A stretch of 64,000 nucleotides of DNA from the NCBI RefSeq assembly GCF_019049755.1, contig NZ_JAFMOS010000646.1, positions 1 through 64,000 on the forward strand, in the 5' to 3' direction. Source of the stretch: Rahnella perminowiae. Its GTDB lineage: Bacteria; Pseudomonadota; Gammaproteobacteria; Enterobacterales; Enterobacteriaceae. Every line of letters begins with the position of its first letter. The stretch's first letter is position 1. Positions 49,467 through 57,361 of the stretch are shown here, one piece after another. The position numbers and the translations under genes are program-made. The notes below the pieces were generated by a model. That model searched no databases. It was not told the origin of the DNA and worked only from the letters and a program-made list of their open reading frames with translations.

Positions 49467-51119
49467 CTACACCCGTTGCGCATCATCATTCGGTTCGCGC
49501 TGCTCGTCTTCCTGCTCATCCTGATCCAGCACGTTATACGCCACCGCACAGAACAGTGAGTTCAGACGTTTCATATCTCCCAGTAACCCGAGGTGGAGCG
49601 AACTGGTTTCAATACTCTGCACATTATGCTGATGCAAGCGATCAACATGGGCATGCGCGTAACGGCGGTCAAGAATGCGGAAGCGGTGTTTGGAACGTCG
49701 CAGACGGCGTGCGCTGGTGAGATCGTTTGACAGGAATACCCCCAAACTCAGACGCAGATTATCTTGTAATTTTTCATGTAAGGCATCCAGTTCCACCAAG
49801 CCTTCAGGCGAGAACGCGCGGCGCGTAGCGTGGGATTTGGCGGTGATATCGCCGGTCATACGTTCGATAATGTCACCGGCCTGTTCGAGGTTGAGCGCCA
49901 TTTCGATAATTTCTGCCCAGCGGCGGGAATCATCTTCGCCCAACCCTTCTTTATTGATTTGCGCCAGATACAGTTTGATGGCGGTGTACAACACATCAAC
50001 GTCATCGTCGAGACGCCGCACTTCGCGATCCTGCGCCAGTTTACCGTGCATCACTTCCCGGTTGAGGATCAGCATATGTTCGACCACGTCGCCCATGCGC
50101 AAAGTCTCGCGGGCGGCATTGGCCAGCGCCAGCGTCGGTGTATCTATCGCGCTGACGTCAAGATGACGCGGGCGCAGACGCGGATCATCTTCCGGCACAT
50201 CGGCAATCATCATCTGGCAAATCTTCGCCATCGGCGCAGTCAGCGGCACCATTGCCAGACAACGGATCAGGTTGTAGAACATGTGAAAATAAATCACCAG
50301 TTCCTCATCCGGGATCCCAAGCCGCGCCAGTTGGGTCGACAACGGTCCGACAAACGGCAGCACAATCACTAAACCAATCAGTTTAAACAACGTGCTGCCG
50401 AGCGCGACCCGGCGACCGGCAGCGTTCATTTTACTGGCGTTAATCATCGCCAGCAGCCCGCTGCCAAGATTGGCACCGATGACCAGACACAGCGATACTT
50501 TAAGCGAAATCACGCCGGTTGCGGCAAGGGTTGCGGTCAGCAACACAGCAGCCAGACTGGAATAACTGATGATGGCAAACACTGCGCCGGTCAGAGCATC
50601 GAGCAGTACATCACCCGTCAGTGAGGAGAATAAAACTTTCACGCCGGAGGCCTGCATGATCGGTGTTGCTGCGCCCACAATCAGTTCCAGCGCCAGTAAA
50701 ATCAGACCCAATCCGATACCGACGCGGCCCATTTGCCCCGCGCGGGTTTGTTTACGGCTGAGGAAGAATGCAACACCGACGAAAATCAGCAGCGGAGAAA
50801 GCCAGGAGAGATCGAAAGTCAGGATACGCGCCATCACGGCGGTCCCGACATCTGCACCGAGAATAATCACCAGTGCCGGCGCCAGTGCCACCAGCCCCTG
50901 CGATACAAACGACGTGACCAGCAGCGCGGTAGCATTACTGCTTTGCACCAGCGCAGTTACGCCAATCCCCGCCACAAACGCCAGCGGTTTTTTCTCGACA
51001 CTGTTACTCAGAACACGGCGCAGATTGGCGCCAAAGACGCGCATGATGCCGGTACGCACGATGTGCGTACCCCATACGAGCAGAGAAATAGCAGACAACA
51101 GATGCAAAAGGGTTAACAC
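49467..51119 (-). CDS. yjbB: Na/Pi cotransporter family protein YjbB
   Basis: A 550-residue protein orthologous to E. coli YjbB. The N-terminal membrane part (about 1-310) has two NptA-type repeats (GVTALVQSSNATALLVTSF and AIISYSSLAAVLLTATLA). The cytosolic C-terminal part (about 340-530) is PhoU-like and helical. In E. coli, YjbB overproduction promotes phosphate export. The GTG start has GGAG ten bases upstream. It begins 15 bases after the HAD phosphatase gene in the same direction, so here it is probably the last gene of the organophosphorus operon, although its position near metH is ancestral. Confidence 0.9.
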   Translation of the reverse strand: MLTLLHLLSAISLLVWGTHIVRTGIMRVFGANLRRVLSNSVEKKPLAFVAGIGVTALVQSSNATALLVTSFVSQGLVALAPALVIILGADVGTAVMARILTFDLSWLSPLLIFVGVAFFLSRKQTRAGQMGRVGIGLGLILLALELIVGAATPIMQASGVKVLFSSLTGDVLLDALTGAVFAIISYSSLAAVLLTATLAATGVISLKVSLCLVIGANLGSGLLAMINASKMNAAGRRVALGSTLFKLIGLVIVLPFVGPLSTQLARLGIPDEELVIYFHMFYNLIRCLAMVPLTAPMAKICQMMIADVPEDDPRLRPRHLDVSAIDTPTLALANAARETLRMGDVVEHMLILNREVMHGKLAQDREVRRLDDDVDVLYTAIKLYLAQINKEGLGEDDSRRWAEIIEMALNLEQAGDIIERMTGDITAKSHATRRAFSPEGLVELDALHEKLQDNLRLSLGVFLSNDLTSARRLRRSKHRFRILDRRYAHAHVDRLHQHNVQSIETSSLHLGLLGDMKRLNSLFCAVAYNVLDQDEQEDEQREPNDDAQRV

Positions 51120-51134
51120 GAAAAAACAGCTCCA

Positions 51135-51791
51135 TTAACGCCAGGCATAGACCGGCCATCCTGCCTGCCGGGCGTGCTGGAGCAGGATGGCGTCCGGATT
51201 CACCACCACAGGCTGCCCAACGCGTGTCAGCAACGGCAGATCATTATGGGAATCCGAATAAAAACTGGCTGATTGCAACAGGGATTCGTCCTGATTGATG
51301 AGTTCAAGTAACCGCGAAACTTTGCCTTCGCGGTAGGTCATCGTCCCCTGTGTGGCGCCGGTAAAGCGCCCTTCTTTGATTTCAACACCAATCGCCAGCG
51401 TTTCATCAACACCGAGGAAACGGGCAATTGGCTGCACCAGATGTTCACCGGATGCGGAAATAATCACCGTCCGGTCGCCCTGTGCGCGGTGAGCAGCCAG
51501 ACACTCACGCGCCTGCGCGTAAACACGCGGGGCAATCACATCCTGAATATAATTCGCGACCATTGCCGCGACATCACGTTGACGGCGGCCGGACAGCGGC
51601 ACCAAAGTACAACGCATGTACTCCTGCATATCCATCTGGCCGGCAGCGTATTGCTGCATCAGTGCGGCATCTTGTTGCAGGAAAGCCTGTTCATCGGCCA
51701 CCCAGCCATTGGCCACCATATAGGCTGACCACAAACTCGAACAGTCGCCGCTAATCAGGGTTTCATCGAGATCAAACAGCGCCAGTTTCAT
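51135..51791 (-). CDS. HAD-IB family phosphatase
   Basis: A 218-residue cytosolic HAD-superfamily hydrolase of the SerB/CicA (HAD-IB) type. Motif I is FDLDETL (nucleophile Asp7, acid Asp9), motif II is VIISASGE, and motif III is Lys156 with FYSDSHNDLPLL. The alpha-helical cap lies at about 15-80. It should remove phosphate from a small phosphomonoester. Its ATG overlaps the stop of the ABC ATPase gene as ATGA, tying it to the uptake system. It lacks the features expected of phosphonatase PhnX, so C-P cleavage is not suggested. Confidence 0.82.
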   Translation of the reverse strand: MKLALFDLDETLISGDCSSLWSAYMVANGWVADEQAFLQQDAALMQQYAAGQMDMQEYMRCTLVPLSGRRQRDVAAMVANYIQDVIAPRVYAQARECLAAHRAQGDRTVIISASGEHLVQPIARFLGVDETLAIGVEIKEGRFTGATQGTMTYREGKVSRLLELINQDESLLQSASFYSDSHNDLPLLTRVGQPVVVNPDAILLQHARQAGWPVYAWR

Positions 51792-52780
51792 GCAACTTCC
51801 CGTAACGTAACAAGATCTAACTGTAGACCAATATCGCTGCCATCGGCACGAAGTGAGGCCACAGAGCGGTTTAAGACATCCACAGAAAGCTCAACGCCGT
51901 GCGCTAAAACGCGATAACGCACGACGTTACCGAGCAGGCTGTGGCTGATAATTTTAGCCGGAATGCCCTCAGTCAGTTCACACATCGTGACCGACTCCGG
52001 CCGGATGGCGACGCGACCGGTATAACGTATGCCGGTCAGCGCCATCGCCTGTTCAGGGCTTAACAGATTGTAACTGCCGATAAAGCCTGCGGCGAACGCA
52101 TCCACCGGTTCAGTATACAGGGTTTCGGCGTCAGCATTTTGGACGATTTGTCCTTTGTTCATCAGCACAATCCGATCGGACATGGTCAGCGCTTCTTCCT
52201 GATCGTGTGTCACGAAAATCGCCGTCAGGTTCATTTCACGCTGAATACGGCGGATTTGCTCACGCAAATGCTTACGGATACGGGCATCGAGCGCGGAAAG
52301 CGGTTCATCAAGCAACAACAGACGCGGCTGTGTGACCAGTGAACGCGCCAGCGCCACACGCTGACATTGGCCACCGGAAAGCTGATGCGGATAACGTTTG
52401 GCATAGTCGTTCATTTCCACCAGTTCCAGCACTTCACCGACGCGGCGATGCAACTCGGAAGCCGGTATCTTTTGCATTTTCAGGCCGAATGCGACATTAG
52501 CTTCCACGGTCATATTCGGAAACAACGCATAACTCTGGAAGACCATACCTATACCGCGCTGCTGCGGCGGAAACGGCACAATATCCTGCCCCTGTATCAG
52601 AATTTTTCCGCTGTCCACCGACGTCAGCCCTGCGAGACAGCGAAGCAGTGTGGATTTCCCACAACCGCTGGGTCCCAGTAGCGTGACGAATTCACCCTCT
52701 TGTGCTGAAAAATCGATGTTGTTGAAAATTTGCGTCGGGCCGTAAGACTTATTGAGTTGAGTAACCTGTAAATACGACAT
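51788..52780 (-). CDS. ABC transporter ATP-binding protein
   Basis: A 330-residue ATPase of the CUT1/PotA/PhnT-like group. It has Walker A GPSGCGKST, Q-loop FQSYALFP, signature LSGGQCQRVALARSL, Walker B LLLLDEPLSALD, the switch His in VTHDQEEAL and a C-terminal TOBE-like domain (about 240-325). It starts two bases after the second permease gene and overlaps the HAD gene by four bases. Together with the two permeases and the binding protein it forms a complete importer. Confidence 0.92.
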   Translation of the reverse strand: MSYLQVTQLNKSYGPTQIFNNIDFSAQEGEFVTLLGPSGCGKSTLLRCLAGLTSVDSGKILIQGQDIVPFPPQQRGIGMVFQSYALFPNMTVEANVAFGLKMQKIPASELHRRVGEVLELVEMNDYAKRYPHQLSGGQCQRVALARSLVTQPRLLLLDEPLSALDARIRKHLREQIRRIQREMNLTAIFVTHDQEEALTMSDRIVLMNKGQIVQNADAETLYTEPVDAFAAGFIGSYNLLSPEQAMALTGIRYTGRVAIRPESVTMCELTEGIPAKIISHSLLGNVVRYRVLAHGVELSVDVLNRSVASLRADGSDIGLQLDLVTLREVA

Positions 52781-52782
52781 AA

Positions 52783-53568
52783 TCAGCGCTTTCCTTTGTT
52801 CAGGATGTTCGCCACCCAGGTGAAAATCAGGACGACCATGAAATAGGAGATGACCAGTGCGCTGGTAAAATGGCCGCTGCCATTGCGCATGTTATAGAGG
52901 TAAACCTGAACCGTTTCATAACGGCTGCCTGCCAGCAGGTTAGCGAATACAAATTCCCCGATCAGGAAGGAAAACGACAGCAGGACGGCAATCATTCCGC
53001 CTTTACGTAAGTTCGGTAAAACCACCAGCAGTGCCGCTTTCCAGGTGCTGGCCCCGAGCAGGTGCGCCGCATCCATCAGGTCACGCAGGTTGATCGCCTG
53101 CATGTTGTTGGAGATGGCGCGATAGATAAACGGCAGCGCGATGGTGAAGTAACAACCGATCAGGATCCACGGCGTGCCGGTCAGCGCCAGCGGTTCAGCG
53201 GAATAGAGTTGCATCAGACCGACCGACGACACCACGGGTGGCACGGCGAACGGCAGTAAGATCAGGATATTCATCAGCGCATCAAGCTTTGGAAAATAGT
53301 AAGCAATCACAAACATGAGTGGCAGGATCAGCACCAGCGACAGGAAAAGTGTGCCAAAACACACCAGCAGCGAGTGCCAGAGCGCAATCAGGAAACGCGG
53401 ATCACTCCACAATTCCACCAGCCATTTGAGCGTAAAGCCGCTAGGCAATATAGTGGCACCCCATTCCAGCACCAGCGCATAGACCAGCGTCGCCAGCAGC
53501 GGCAACATCAGGACAATCAGTAAAATCCAGATCACCACACGGTGGTAAATCGCTTCAGAGCGCGACAT
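52783..53568 (-). CDS. ABC transporter permease (second)
   Basis: A 261-residue inner-membrane permease with about six helices. It has the EAA-loop pattern AAHLLGASTWKAALLVVLPNLRKGG, resembling PotC/PhnV-type permeases. AAAAAGGAAC precedes the ATG. It lies 22 bases after the first permease gene and two bases before the ATPase gene. It would pair with the first permease as a heterodimer. Confidence 0.9.
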   Translation of the reverse strand: MSRSEAIYHRVVIWILLIVLMLPLLATLVYALVLEWGATILPSGFTLKWLVELWSDPRFLIALWHSLLVCFGTLFLSLVLILPLMFVIAYYFPKLDALMNILILLPFAVPPVVSSVGLMQLYSAEPLALTGTPWILIGCYFTIALPFIYRAISNNMQAINLRDLMDAAHLLGASTWKAALLVVLPNLRKGGMIAVLLSFSFLIGEFVFANLLAGSRYETVQVYLYNMRNGSGHFTSALVISYFMVVLIFTWVANILNKGKR

Positions 53569-53590
53569 TTTACGTTCCTTTTTCTGCCCG

Positions 53591-54433
53591 TCAGCTGCGC
53601 TGACTGAGATAACTTTTACGCAATAACCACTGATGGATCAGCGTGATAAAGGCCATCAGCACCACCAGCAACATCGCCAGCGCACTGCCCATGTTCGGAT
53701 CGAGAGAAATATCCCCCGAGACCAACGCCGCGATACGCACCGGCACCACGTTAAAGTTACCGGTGGTCAGCGCATACACCGTGGCATACGCGCCAAGGGC
53801 ATTGGCCAGCAAAATCACGAAGGTACCGAGCAAGGCCGGGAACAGCACCGGAATACCAATATGACGCCAGTAACGCCAGCGTCCCGCGCCCAGCAAGGCT
53901 GCTGACTCACGCCAGTCCTCCCGCAGCGCATCAAATGCCGGATACATCAGCAACACGCCGAGCGGGATCTGAAAATAGGTATAGAGAACAATCAGGCCGT
54001 CTTTCGAATAGAGGTCAAAGTGTTCCATCAGGCCATATTTTTTCAACAGCAGCGTCAGGCAACCATTCAGGCCAAGCAGGATCACGAAGGCGAAGGCCAG
54101 CGGCACCCCGGCAAAGTTGCTGGTCATGTTAGTGAACGACATGACAAAATCGTGCAGCTTTGTCGGGCCTAACTGGCGAAGTGAGTAACTGCCCACCAAC
54201 GCGATAAGCAAGCCGTATAAACTCGACCAGATGGAAATATCCAGCGAGAAACGCATAGCCTGTAAATAGAACGGTGATGTCAGAATATCGGTGTAATTGC
54301 CCAGTCCCCAGGCTTCATACGTCTCACTGTAAAAACTGCTCACCGCAATCCATGCCAGCGGCGCCAGCTGAAAAGCGATGAAAAACACCAGAAATGGCAG
54401 CATAAACAACGCCGCAATCCACTTAGCTTTCAT
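53591..54433 (-). CDS. ABC transporter permease (first)
   Basis: A 280-residue permease with about six helices and the EAA loop ESAALLGAGRWRYWRHIGIPVLFPAL, resembling PotB/PhnU-type proteins. The start MKAKWIAALF at 54433 has AGAGGA six bases upstream; the longer frame to 54481 overlaps the preceding gene. It lies 26 bases after the phosphodiesterase-like gene. Confidence 0.9.
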   Translation of the reverse strand: MKAKWIAALFMLPFLVFFIAFQLAPLAWIAVSSFYSETYEAWGLGNYTDILTSPFYLQAMRFSLDISIWSSLYGLLIALVGSYSLRQLGPTKLHDFVMSFTNMTSNFAGVPLAFAFVILLGLNGCLTLLLKKYGLMEHFDLYSKDGLIVLYTYFQIPLGVLLMYPAFDALREDWRESAALLGAGRWRYWRHIGIPVLFPALLGTFVILLANALGAYATVYALTTGNFNVVPVRIAALVSGDISLDPNMGSALAMLLVVLMAFITLIHQWLLRKSYLSQRS

Positions 54434-54459
54434 CGGGTATCCTCTAAAAGTGACGGGAT

Positions 54460-55257
54460 TCAGGCCAGTAATGCCGCGCAATGTGGCTTATCGTGGGCAA
54501 TATTAAGGATCTGACAAACGGTTCCGCACAACTCGGTCTGCAACGGTGCGGCCTCTTTGAAGCTGAACGCACTGCCAAAAACGAACAGCGGCACCTGACG
54601 CTCCTCCGGCAAAATCCCGCCGTGACTGCGGTCATCATTCATGCCGTGATCCGCGGTCACGATCACCTGATAACCGGCATCCAGCCAGTCACCCAGATAG
54701 CGTGACAGGATGCCGTCTGCGATCCGTGCTTTGTTACGATATTGCGGTGTCGACAGGCCGAATTTATGCCCGGCATCATCAATGTTCATCGGATGGATCA
54801 GCAGGAAGTCGGGATCATGACGACGTCGCAGGCTTTCGGCATCATCGAACAAATGCGAATCAGGATAACTGTCGTCGTAATAGAAATGACCGTGCTGGAT
54901 AGCCAGCGATTCATCACTGGTGTGACGATCACGCGGCGGGTCAAATGGTGTGCGGTTGTACAGCTCGCTGACCCAGTGATAAGCCGCCGCAGCCGTCGTC
55001 AGACCGGCGTCGCGGGCATAGTGAAAAATACTGCGTTGTGTCGATAACCGGTCAACATGGTTATGAACGATGCCACTCTCCACCGGCGTGATGCCGGTGA
55101 GAATGCATTCATAAAGCGGTCGGGACAGCGAAGGCAATTCGCATTCCAGTTGATACAAGCGGCCACGTCCTGCGGCACACTGCGCCTGTAAATAACCCAT
55201 TGTGTCGTTGCCGACCTGATAATTCAGGCCGTCGAGAACTACCAGAATGCTTTTCAT
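54460..55257 (-). CDS. Cytosolic alkaline-phosphatase-superfamily phosphodiesterase
   Basis: A 265-residue enzyme of the type I phosphodiesterase/nucleotide pyrophosphatase group. Metal-binding residues are visible as Asp9 (VVLDGLN), Asp160/161 with His164 (MNIDDAGHKFG), Asp203-His204 (TADHGMND) and His212. The nucleophile is probably Ser45 in LPSLSRPLYECILTG. No signal peptide is present, so it acts on an imported compound. At 265 residues it is too short for phosphonoacetate hydrolase PhnA. It lies between the binding-protein gene (80 bases) and the first permease gene (26 bases). An ATG six codons earlier is an alternative start. Confidence 0.8.
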   Translation of the reverse strand: MKSILVVLDGLNYQVGNDTMGYLQAQCAAGRGRLYQLECELPSLSRPLYECILTGITPVESGIVHNHVDRLSTQRSIFHYARDAGLTTAAAAYHWVSELYNRTPFDPPRDRHTSDESLAIQHGHFYYDDSYPDSHLFDDAESLRRRHDPDFLLIHPMNIDDAGHKFGLSTPQYRNKARIADGILSRYLGDWLDAGYQVIVTADHGMNDDRSHGGILPEERQVPLFVFGSAFSFKEAAPLQTELCGTVCQILNIAHDKPHCAALLA

Positions 55258-55337
55258 TACATGTATGCCTTTCATTTCTTACAGGTGTTGTCATTAACCA
55301 ATGCTTTCGCTGCCCGGTTCTTCTTATTTTTAGGAAT

Positions 55338-56396
55338 TTATTGCTGCATGTTGATCATGACGTTTTCCTGCCACAGGCGCGGCAAGGTTTTCGCGCTCTT
55401 GTCCCAGGCAGCCGGATCGGCAATCGGATGTGCATTTTTGTATTCACTGGATGGCAGCAGTTTGGCTTTTACATCGTCTGGCAGAGTGATGTGGTCAGCA
55501 CGGATCGGGCGGGCATAACCTTGTGCTAAGTTGATCTGGCCAGCATCAGAGAAGATGTATTCACGTGCCAGTTTTGCCGCATTTGGGTGTTTGGCGAATT
55601 TGTTGATGATGGTGGTGTAGCCGGACGTGATAGTGCCATCCGATGGGATCACCACATCGAAGCGGGTTCTGTCGATTTTGTCGCGATAGCTCAGCCCGTT
55701 GAAGTCCCAGACGACGCCAACCTGCACCTCACCTTTCTCCAGAGAAGCGATCACCGGGTTCGTCAGACTCAGACGTCCTGCTTTCGCCAGTTTGCCGAAA
55801 TATTCCAGACCTGGTTTTAGATCCTTTTCATTCCCACCCATCGCGTAAGTTGCCGCCAGCACGCCGTTTGCCGCCTGCGCTGCGGTGCTCACATCACCAA
55901 TAGTCACTTTGTATTTGCTGTTGAGCAGATCAGCCCAGCTGTGTGGCTCATCTTTAACCTGCGATTTATCAATGATGAAGGCGATAGTACCGGTGTAAGC
56001 GAGCGCCCACATACCGTCTTTATCTTTTGCCCAGTCGGGTACCTGATCCCAGGTTGTCGGTTTATAAGGCTGGGTCACGCCTTTTTGCACAGCAACCGGT
56101 CCGAAAGCAGCGCCCACGTCACCAATATCAGCACTGGCATTGTCCTTCTCTGCCAGGAATTTGGCGATTTCCTGGGCGGAACTCATATCGGTATCACTGT
56201 GTTTCAGACCATATTTAGTGCTCAGATCACTCCATGTTCCTTTCCAGTTCGCCCAGTCATCAGGCATACCGACACTGTTTACCGTTCCTTCGGCTTGTGC
56301 CGCTTTGAGGAGTGCAGCAGGAGGCTCAGCGGCAAATGCCGGTGAAGCGGAGAGGACAAGCGCGCTGGTTAACACAGAAGCGAACAACTGTTTCAT
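55338..56396 (-). CDS. ABC transporter periplasmic substrate-binding protein
   Basis: A 352-residue periplasmic binding protein with a signal peptide ending SPAFA. It has the class 1 extracellular solute-binding fold of the PotD/AfuA/phosphonate-like group. Segments such as DIGDVGAAFGPVAVQKG, WALAYTGTIAFIIDKSQV and GEVQVGVVWDFNGL line the expected cleft. It does not resemble Salmonella PhnS closely, so the ligand probably differs from 2-aminoethylphosphonate. It is the first gene of the operon, with the candidate GntR operator 31-48 bases upstream of its start. Confidence 0.87.
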   Translation of the reverse strand: MKQLFASVLTSALVLSASPAFAAEPPAALLKAAQAEGTVNSVGMPDDWANWKGTWSDLSTKYGLKHSDTDMSSAQEIAKFLAEKDNASADIGDVGAAFGPVAVQKGVTQPYKPTTWDQVPDWAKDKDGMWALAYTGTIAFIIDKSQVKDEPHSWADLLNSKYKVTIGDVSTAAQAANGVLAATYAMGGNEKDLKPGLEYFGKLAKAGRLSLTNPVIASLEKGEVQVGVVWDFNGLSYRDKIDRTRFDVVIPSDGTITSGYTTIINKFAKHPNAAKLAREYIFSDAGQINLAQGYARPIRADHITLPDDVKAKLLPSSEYKNAHPIADPAAWDKSAKTLPRLWQENVMINMQQ

Positions 56397-56426
56397 AACG
56401 GATGCTCCAGATGATAGTGTGTGAAG

Positions 56427-56444
56427 TGCTGGTCTAGTCCAGCA
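56427..56444. promoter_or_regulatory. Candidate operator for the PhnR-like GntR regulator
   Basis: TGCTGGTCTAGTCCAGCA is an almost perfect dyad. Its core TGGTCTAGTCCA resembles sites of HutC-subfamily regulators (TGGTATAGACCA for mycobacterial PhnF, from memory). It lies between the divergent binding-protein and GntR genes, close to the binding-protein start, where it would block transcription. The rest of the 202-base gap shows no other clear dyad. Confidence 0.65.
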
Positions 56445-56598
56445 AGAACCAAGCCAATCTAACGCTCAATTGTGATAATTATATGTCAGCGCGAAAAAGC
56501 AGCAGTTTTAAGCTGATCGCTGTTAACGGGCGCACATTATTGACACGATGCAGAGTCAGATTGGTGCAAAAACGCACTGAAATGAGGCTTGCTAACCG

Positions 56599-57309
56599 AT
56601 GAGTGAATCGCAGACCACCCTTGCCGTTATCTGCAAGGCATTGAGCGAAAGTATTGCAGCCGGGGCATTTTCTGCAGAGGGAAGGCTGCCTTCTGAGCGC
56701 GCGTTGAGTGAACAGTTTTCCACTACCCGTATCACATTACGGGAAGCATTGAGCCAGCTTGAGGCACAGGGTCTGATTTACCGGGAAGTGCGCCGGGGCT
56801 GGTTTGTGTCCCCACCGCGCATTATTTATAACCCGCTGCAAAGAAGTCATTTTCACGCGATGGCGAAAGATCAGGGACGCAGCGCAAAAACCGAAGTGAT
56901 CGATGCGAAGTACTGTCTTGCCAGTGATACGGTGTGTCAGAAGTTATTAGTGCCGGCAGAGAGTGAGGTGATTTGCATAAGACGGTTACGTTATATCGAT
57001 AACCGTCCGGTACTGTATGTCGAGCACTACCTTAATCCGCTGTATTTTCAGGATATTCTCAGCGCTGATCTCACATCATCGCTGACCGATCTGTATGCGC
57101 TGCGCTACGACATTCATTACGGACGCGTACGATTTGATATGGTACCTACGTTGCTGAGTGAAGAAGCCTCGCATGCGTTGAGAGTGGCACCCGGCAGCCC
57201 TGCACTGTTTATCACGCGAACCAACCGTGACCAGCACGACCGGGTCATCGACTGCGATTTAGAATACTGGCGCTATGACGCACTGCACATTGATGTGGAA
57301 GTGAGCTGA
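56599..57309 (+). CDS. PhnR-like GntR/HutC-family regulator
   Basis: A 236-residue regulator. The N-terminal GntR winged HTH (about 8-72) has GRLPSERALSEQFSTTRITLREALSQLE split across GRLPSERALSEQF and TTRITLREALSQLE, and a C-terminal UTRA effector domain (about 90-230). RRGWFVSPPR, NRDQHDRVIDCDLEYWRYDALHI and SLTDLYALRYDI closely follow Salmonella PhnR, the regulator of aminoethylphosphonate use. It diverges from the ABC operon and should repress it until the imported compound or a product binds. Confidence 0.87.
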   Translation: MSESQTTLAVICKALSESIAAGAFSAEGRLPSERALSEQFSTTRITLREALSQLEAQGLIYREVRRGWFVSPPRIIYNPLQRSHFHAMAKDQGRSAKTEVIDAKYCLASDTVCQKLLVPAESEVICIRRLRYIDNRPVLYVEHYLNPLYFQDILSADLTSSLTDLYALRYDIHYGRVRFDMVPTLLSEEASHALRVAPGSPALFITRTNRDQHDRVIDCDLEYWRYDALHIDVEVS

Positions 57310-57333
57310 ATTCGTAAGGAAATCAAGGGGAAA

Positions 57334-57355
57334 AAATGCCCGTTAACGGGCATTT
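57334..57355. terminator. Bidirectional terminator between the GntR gene and metH
   Basis: AAATGCCCG pairs perfectly with CGGGCATTT around TTAA, with an A-run on the left and T-rich sequence on the right, between convergent genes. Confidence 0.85.
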
Positions 57356-57361
57356 ATATTA

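Noticed and set aside
51135-51791. HAD gene as phosphonatase phnX
   Set aside because: Its motifs are of the HAD-IB (SerB-like) class with DLDET and SDSHNDLP, and no PhnW transaminase gene is nearby.
54460-55257. Phosphodiesterase-like gene as phosphonoacetate hydrolase phnA
   Set aside because: At 265 residues it is far shorter than PhnA (about 400). Only the superfamily metal sites are shared.
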